A DNA stretch of 32,935 nucleotides, taken from contig NZ_JQKB01000057.1 in assembly GCF_000745835.1 (NCBI RefSeq), positions 1 to 32,935 of the forward strand. The letters run 5' to 3'. The notes beneath the pieces were generated by a model. The model had not been told where the DNA came from, ran no database searches, and saw only the letters and a program-made list of their open reading frames with translations. Positions 29,314 to 32,935 of the stretch are shown piece by piece (within the stretch, counting starts at the first letter, position 1; every line of letters begins with the position of its first letter). Both the position numbers and the translations under genes were made by a program. The stretch comes from Belnapia moabensis DSM 16746. Lineage in GTDB: Bacteria > Pseudomonadota > Alphaproteobacteria > Acetobacterales > Acetobacteraceae.

Positions 29314-29922
29314 TCAGGAGGCCGGGTGGAATTCTCCGTTCTCGCCGAGCAGCATCAGCCGTCCCGTCGCCACGCCGAAATGCGCGCCATGCAGCGTCAG
29401 CCGGCCGGCCTGCACCGCCTCGACCACCCAGGGAAAGGTCATCAGGTTGGCGAGCGAGATGCGCACCGCCTCATGCTCGCCCTCGGTCTGCTGCTCGGCC
29501 GGGTCGCAGCGCAGCACCCGCTCCCGCGCCTCGGCGGCGATGCTGATCCAGCCGACGACGAAGTCCTGCGCCTCGGGCGGAGCGCCGTGCAGCAGGGCCG
29601 CGACGCCGCCGCAGAGGGCATGGCCGAGCACCAGCACCCGTTCCACCTTCAGCACGCGCACGGCGAATTCCAGCGCCGCGCTGGTGCCGTGGAAGGCGGC
29701 GTCCGGCATGTAGGGCGGCACGAGGTTGGCCACGTTGCGGACGACGAAAAGCTCCCCAGGCGCCGCCGAGAAGATCATCTGCGGGTCGACCCGGCTGTCG
29801 GAGCAGGCGATCACCAGCGTCTTCGGGCTCTGGCCGCGCTCGGCCAGCTCCTCGAACCGCGCTTTCTGCTGCGGCCAGGTCTCCTCACGGAAGCGGCGGT
29901 AGCCGTCGATCAGGCGTTGCAT
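29314..29922 (-). CDS. Beta-class carbonic anhydrase
   Basis: A 202-residue zinc enzyme for hydration of CO2 to bicarbonate. Zinc ligands Cys40 (ACSDSRVDP), His101 and Cys104 (GHALCGG) are all present, as is the Asp42-Arg44 dyad. FVVRNVANLVPPY follows in the usual place. AGGAG lies five bases before the ATG. It is a single gene between purH and rmuC, in the same direction as both. It supplies bicarbonate for carboxylations. Confidence 0.93.
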   Translation of the reverse strand: MQRLIDGYRRFREETWPQQKARFEELAERGQSPKTLVIACSDSRVDPQMIFSAAPGELFVVRNVANLVPPYMPDAAFHGTSAALEFAVRVLKVERVLVLGHALCGGVAALLHGAPPEAQDFVVGWISIAAEARERVLRCDPAEQQTEGEHEAVRISLANLMTFPWVVEAVQAGRLTLHGAHFGVATGRLMLLGENGEFHPAS

Positions 29923-29991
29923 GGGGCTCCTGCTGCGCTGCGGTGATGCCTCGTCCGATGTGTTCCGAACGGGGCCGGAATCAAGCCCGGC

Positions 29992-31569
29992 TCAGTGACG
30001 GAAGTGCCGCATGCCGGTGAAGACCATGGCGAGCCCCGCCGCATCGGCCGCCGCGATCACCTCGTTGTCGCGCATCGAGCCGCCGGGCTGGATCACCGCC
30101 GTGGCGCCGGCCGCCGCCGCCGTCTCCAGCCCGTCGGCGAAGGGGAAGAAGGCGTCCGAGGCGACGACGCTCCCCTTGGCCAGCGGCTCCGGCAGGCTGG
30201 CGGCCTTGGCGGCCGCCTCCGACTTCCAGGCGGCGATGCGGCTGCTCTCCACCCGGTTCATCTGCCCCGCGCCGATGCCGACCGTCGCCAGGCCCTTGGC
30301 ATAGACGATGGCGTTCGACTTCACATGCTTGCAGACGCGGAAGGCGAAGAGCAGATCGGCCATCTCCTGCTCGGTCGGCGCCCGCTTGGTCACCACCTTC
30401 AGCTCCGCCGCCTCGACGCGCCCGGCATCGCGCGACTGCGCCAGGAAGCCGCCGGAGACACTCTTGAAGACCCGCCCCGGCGCCGCCGGGTCGGGCACAC
30501 CGCCGGTCAGCAGCAGGCGGAGGTTCTTCTTGCGGGCGAAGACGGCCTTGGCGGCCTCATCGGCATCCGGGGCGACGACGACCTCGGTGAAGATGGCGGC
30601 GATCCGCTCGGCCGCCGCTGCGTCCAGCACTCGGTTCGCCGCGACGATGCCGCCGAAGGCCGAGACCGGGTCGCAAAGGAGCGCCCGGTCCCAGGCCGAG
30701 GCCAGGTCCTCGTCCACCGCGACGCCGCAGGGATTGGCGTGCTTGACGATGACGATCGCCGGCCGCTCGAACTCGGCGACGCATTCGAAGGCGGCGTCGG
30801 TGTCGTTCAGGTTGTTGTAGGACAGCTCCTTGCCCTGCACCTGCCGCGCCGTGGCGATGCCCGGCCGGTCGCTGCCATCGGTGTAGAAGGCCGCCTGCTG
30901 GTGCGGGTTCTCGCCATAGCGCAGCCCCTGCCGCAGCACGCCGGCGAAGGTGAGGCGGGGCGGGAAGGCCTCGCCGAGCTGCCCGGCGAACCAGCCGGAG
31001 ATGGCGGCGTCATAGGCCGCCGTCCGGGCATAGGCCGCGGCGGCCAGCCGGCGGCGGGTCGCCAGGCGCGTGCCGCCCTCGGCGGCCATCTCGGCCTGGA
31101 CCTCGGCGAACTGGGCGGGTTCGGTCAGCACCACGACATGGGCGTGGTTCTTGGCGGCGCTGCGGATCATCGCCGGGCCGCCGATGTCGATGTTCTCGAT
31201 GCAATCCTCGAAGCTGGCGCCGCCGGCGACCGTCGCCTCGAAGGGGTAGAGGTTGACCGCGACGAGGTCGATCGGCGCGATGCCGTGCTCGGCCATCTGC
31301 GCCTCATGCTCCGGCAGATCGCGCCGGCCGAGCAGCCCGCCATGCACCTGCGGCACCAGCGTCTTCACCCGGCCATCCAGGATCTCGGGGAAGCCGGTAT
31401 GCTCGGAGACGTCCTTCACCGGGATGCTGGCCTCACGCAGTGCCCGCGCGGTGCCGCCGGTCGAGAGGATCTCCACACCCTGCCCGGCCAGGAACCGGCC
31501 GAATTCGAGCAGCCCGGTCTTGTCGGAGACGGAGATCAGGGCACGGCGGACGGGGACGAGATCGGTCAT
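29992..31569 (-). CDS. purH: Bifunctional AICAR transformylase / IMP cyclohydrolase
   Basis: A 525-residue enzyme for the last two steps of purine synthesis: formylation of AICAR and ring closure to IMP. The N-terminal MGS-like cyclohydrolase domain starts [38 protein letters not shown] and contains [15 protein letters not shown]. The transformylase domain includes [24 protein letters not shown] with the catalytic Lys-His pair (around 275), [24 protein letters not shown] and [15 protein letters not shown]. It is full-length. The long antisense frame over it is a codon-bias shadow. Confidence 0.97.
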   Translation of the reverse strand: MTDLVPVRRALISVSDKTGLLEFGRFLAGQGVEILSTGGTARALREASIPVKDVSEHTGFPEILDGRVKTLVPQVHGGLLGRRDLPEHEAQMAEHGIAPIDLVAVNLYPFEATVAGGASFEDCIENIDIGGPAMIRSAAKNHAHVVVLTEPAQFAEVQAEMAAEGGTRLATRRRLAAAAYARTAAYDAAISGWFAGQLGEAFPPRLTFAGVLRQGLRYGENPHQQAAFYTDGSDRPGIATARQVQGKELSYNNLNDTDAAFECVAEFERPAIVIVKHANPCGVAVDEDLASAWDRALLCDPVSAFGGIVAANRVLDAAAAERIAAIFTEVVVAPDADEAAKAVFARKKNLRLLLTGGVPDPAAPGRVFKSVSGGFLAQSRDAGRVEAAELKVVTKRAPTEQEMADLLFAFRVCKHVKSNAIVYAKGLATVGIGAGQMNRVESSRIAAWKSEAAAKAASLPEPLAKGSVVASDAFFPFADGLETAAAAGATAVIQPGGSMRDNEVIAAADAAGLAMVFTGMRHFRH

Positions 31570-31638
31570 GGATGGCGCTCCGCGGGTCGCGGCGGGGCAT
31601 AGACCCGGGGGCGGCGCGGGGCAACCTTGGGAGCCGGC

Positions 31639-32280
31639 TCAGCCTCGCCGCAGGAGGAACAGCGCCTGCTCGCCGAACAGGTTGGCCAGCCGCGGCGAGC
31701 GCTTCCAGGGCGCCTTCAGCCCGCGTTCATCCACCGCCAGCCATTGCTCGACCACATAGCCTTCGAGGGCGCAAAGGTCGAAGAAGTCCTGGATCGTGCA
31801 GGGGTGGATGTTCGGCGTCTCGTACCAGGCGCGGTGCCAGGTCTCGGTCATCGGCATCCGCCCGGTGGCGAGCACCTGCCAGCGCACCAGCCAGTGGCCG
31901 AAATTGGGGAAGCTGACGATCGCTCGCCGGCCGATGCGCAGCATCTGCCGCAGCACCTCGCGCGGCCGCTCCACCGCCTGCAAGGTGCGGGAGAGCACCA
32001 CATAGTCGAAGGCCCCGTCCGGGTAGGAGGCGAGGTCGTGGTCGGCATCGCCATGGATCACGGCCAGGCCAGCCGCCACCGCCCGCGTCGCCTCGGCCAT
32101 GTCGATCTCGATGCCACGGGCATCGGCGCCCTTCTCGGCGGTGAGATAGGCGAGCAGCGCCCCGTCGCCGCAGCCGATATCGAGGACGCGCGTGCCCGGC
32201 GCGATCATCTCGGCGATCAGCCGGAGATCGAGGCGCATGTTCTTGGCGACGTAGCGGATCGGGTAGGGGGCTTCGGGCAT
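31639..32280 (-). CDS. metW: Methionine biosynthesis protein MetW
   Basis: A 213-residue methyltransferase-fold protein. Motif I is VLDIGCGDGALLAYL (from 32), with LSRTLQAVERPREVLRQMLRIGRRAIVSFPNFGHW in the middle and ETPNIHPCTIQDFFDLC further on, all typical MetW patterns. MetW partners homoserine acyltransferase MetX in methionine synthesis. No metX is seen here; normally it lies just upstream in this direction, but instead a divergent short frame and an IS element are found. I start at ATG 32280; a GTG nine codons earlier is also possible. Confidence 0.92.
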   Translation of the reverse strand: MPEAPYPIRYVAKNMRLDLRLIAEMIAPGTRVLDIGCGDGALLAYLTAEKGADARGIEIDMAEATRAVAAGLAVIHGDADHDLASYPDGAFDYVVLSRTLQAVERPREVLRQMLRIGRRAIVSFPNFGHWLVRWQVLATGRMPMTETWHRAWYETPNIHPCTIQDFFDLCALEGYVVEQWLAVDERGLKAPWKRSPRLANLFGEQALFLLRRG

Positions 32281-32396
32281 GGCTCCTTGCGATAGACCCA
32301 AGGCCACCCCGCCGCAACGCTTCCTTCACCATTCCCATGCTCAGCTCGGGGCCCTCTCCATCGAGAGGCAAGGAACGCAAGCATGACCCGGCCCCT

Positions 32397-32624
32397 ATGC
32401 CGGCCCTGAGGGATGCCCTGGCCCGGCTGCTCCACCCCGGCCAGCATAGCCGCTTCGCCGGCCTGCTGCGGCCGGCGGCCGACCGCCTGCCTGGCCGGCC
32501 GGCCGAGCAGGAGGCCACCGGCCTCGCGCCGCTGCCGGAGGCGCCGCCGGATACCCGGAAACCCGCCGAGAGCCTCGCCCTGTCGCGCATCGCCTGGGCC
32601 GAGCGGCTCTGGGAGATGGCGTAA
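32397..32624 (+). pseudogene. Likely 5' fragment of a SAM methyltransferase-like gene, truncated by IS110
   Basis: Encodes 75 residues: MPALRDALARLLHPGQHSRFAGLLR, a proline-rich linker, and ALSRIAWAERLWEMA with a stop. The end resembles the stretch A-I-x-x-V-E-x-L-W-G-E-G-F that opens the conserved part of a methyltransferase-like family seen near metW in related bacteria. Here it breaks off immediately after LW, exactly where the IS110 element's left end would begin. The start is uncertain: an out-of-frame ATG at 32383 has the better ribosome site (AAGGAA) but runs only eight codons. The intact family pattern is from memory, so this is an inference. Confidence 0.45.
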
Positions 32625-32935
32625 TCGGTCTGGAGGCGGGCAACCTCTCCGGACTGCTCCACTCACCCGAAAGGCTTCCAGGATGAACCAGCACTATGTT
32701 GGCCTCGACGTCTCTCTGGACCAGACGAGCCTGTGCGTCCTCGACGGCGCTGGCCAGGTTGTCTGCGAGACGAAAGTAGACACCGATCCGGCCGCGATCG
32801 CAGCCTGCCTTTGTCGGGCAGGTGTTTCCGTCGCACGGCTCGGCCTGGAGGCGGGCCCGCTCTCGCAGTGGCTCTACGCCGGGCTGGTGGCCTCAGGCCT
32901 GCCTGCGATCTGCATCGAGACACGCCATACCAAGG
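32612..32935 (+). mobile_element. IS110-family insertion sequence, left end (truncated by window edge)
   Basis: The left boundary, about 32612, is inferred from loss of the methyltransferase-like reading frame. Between that point and the transposase lies about 70 bp of noncoding DNA containing an imperfect inverted repeat (GTCTGGAG at 32628-32635 with CTCCGGAC at 32647-32654). IS110 elements have no typical terminal repeats and guide their insertion with a bridge RNA; the noncoding end shown here seems short for one that lies before the transposase, so the RNA may be encoded at the far end. Confidence 0.6.
32683..32935 (+). CDS. IS110-family transposase, partial (N-terminal 84 residues)
   Basis: The frame runs off the window. 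YVGLDVSLDQTSLCVLD carries the first acidic residue, D9, of the DEDD RuvC-like domain. ARLGLEAGPLSQWL has the second, E56, and AICIETRHTK is the next family segment, matching the usual C-I-x-A-R-H-x-K pattern. GG of AGGATG lies just upstream of the ATG, with a weak ribosome site. The C-terminal Tnp20 domain with the catalytic Ser cannot be seen. The family recombines DNA using a bridge RNA encoded in the element. Confidence 0.9.
   Translation, partial: MNQHYVGLDVSLDQTSLCVLDGAGQVVCETKVDTDPAAIAACLCRAGVSVARLGLEAGPLSQWLYAGLVASGLPAICIETRHTK

Noticed and set aside
28372-29946. Plus-strand frame of 524 codons
   Set aside because: Antisense shadow of rmuC and carbonic anhydrase, with no domain pattern.
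29995-31602. Long plus-strand frame of 535 codons over purH
   Set aside because: Low-complexity His/Arg/Gly/Asp composition is the antisense image of a GC-rich gene; purH on the other strand is complete.
1-32935. CRISPR arrays, tRNA or rRNA genes
   Set aside because: No regularly spaced repeats and no tRNA or rRNA-like segment seen by eye in any part of the window.

Overview
The window looks like chromosome from a high-GC alphaproteobacterium, most likely of the Acetobacteraceae (Roseomonas-like). The reasons are the uniform GC-rich coding style, the order SRP RNA - dnaX - ybaB - recR, the TauE/SafE - TIGR02186 gene pair, and a general gene content typical of that group. The genus is an inference from family knowledge; no 16S rRNA or tRNA gene was seen.

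Bases 1 to about 7735 are accessory DNA. In order they hold an IS5-family transposase, a broken IS21-type istA (truncated, with an in-frame TAG), a tightly overlapping run of seven small genes of unknown function (2055-4319), a complete IS6-family element (4414-5385), the 3' stub of a phage-like structural protein cut by that element, and a large serine recombinase (5652-7688). The recombinase starts about 50 bp from the point where the sequence re-enters a chromosomal MFS transporter gene, which survives only as its N-terminal half. The simplest reading is that a prophage or integrative element, driven by this recombinase, is inserted in the MFS gene and that its right end is near 7735; its other end lies outside the window.

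From 7735 to about 20.8 kb the genes are ordinary chromosomal ones: a GNAT acetyltransferase, a divergent bdcA/bdcR-type pair (SDR and TetR regulator) with a candidate operator between them, a PhnA-like membrane protein facing two oppositely oriented terminators, a coupled TauE/SafE - TIGR02186 - UspA operon, small lipoproteins, an HpnG-like nucleoside phosphorylase, nudC, a Bug/TctC solute-binding protein, then SRP RNA, dnaX, ybaB and recR.

Between recR and csbD (20.8-25.0 kb) is a surface-polysaccharide-like group: a 657-residue protein I do not recognise, a DUF4214-WcbI fusion, and a convergent DUF4214-methyltransferase fusion. A 119-bp segment bounded by near-perfect inverted repeats lies between the first two. 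The remainder holds csbD, a class III aminotransferase, a 48-residue lipoprotein, a frameshifted CNT nucleoside transporter overlapping rmuC, beta-carbonic anhydrase, purH and metW. At the right edge a short reading frame that looks like the start of a methyltransferase is cut by an IS110-family element, whose transposase runs off the window.

Best candidates for something undescribed: the seven-gene overlapping operon inside the integrated element (including one protein ending in a run of eight Asp), and the DUF4214-linked polysaccharide group.
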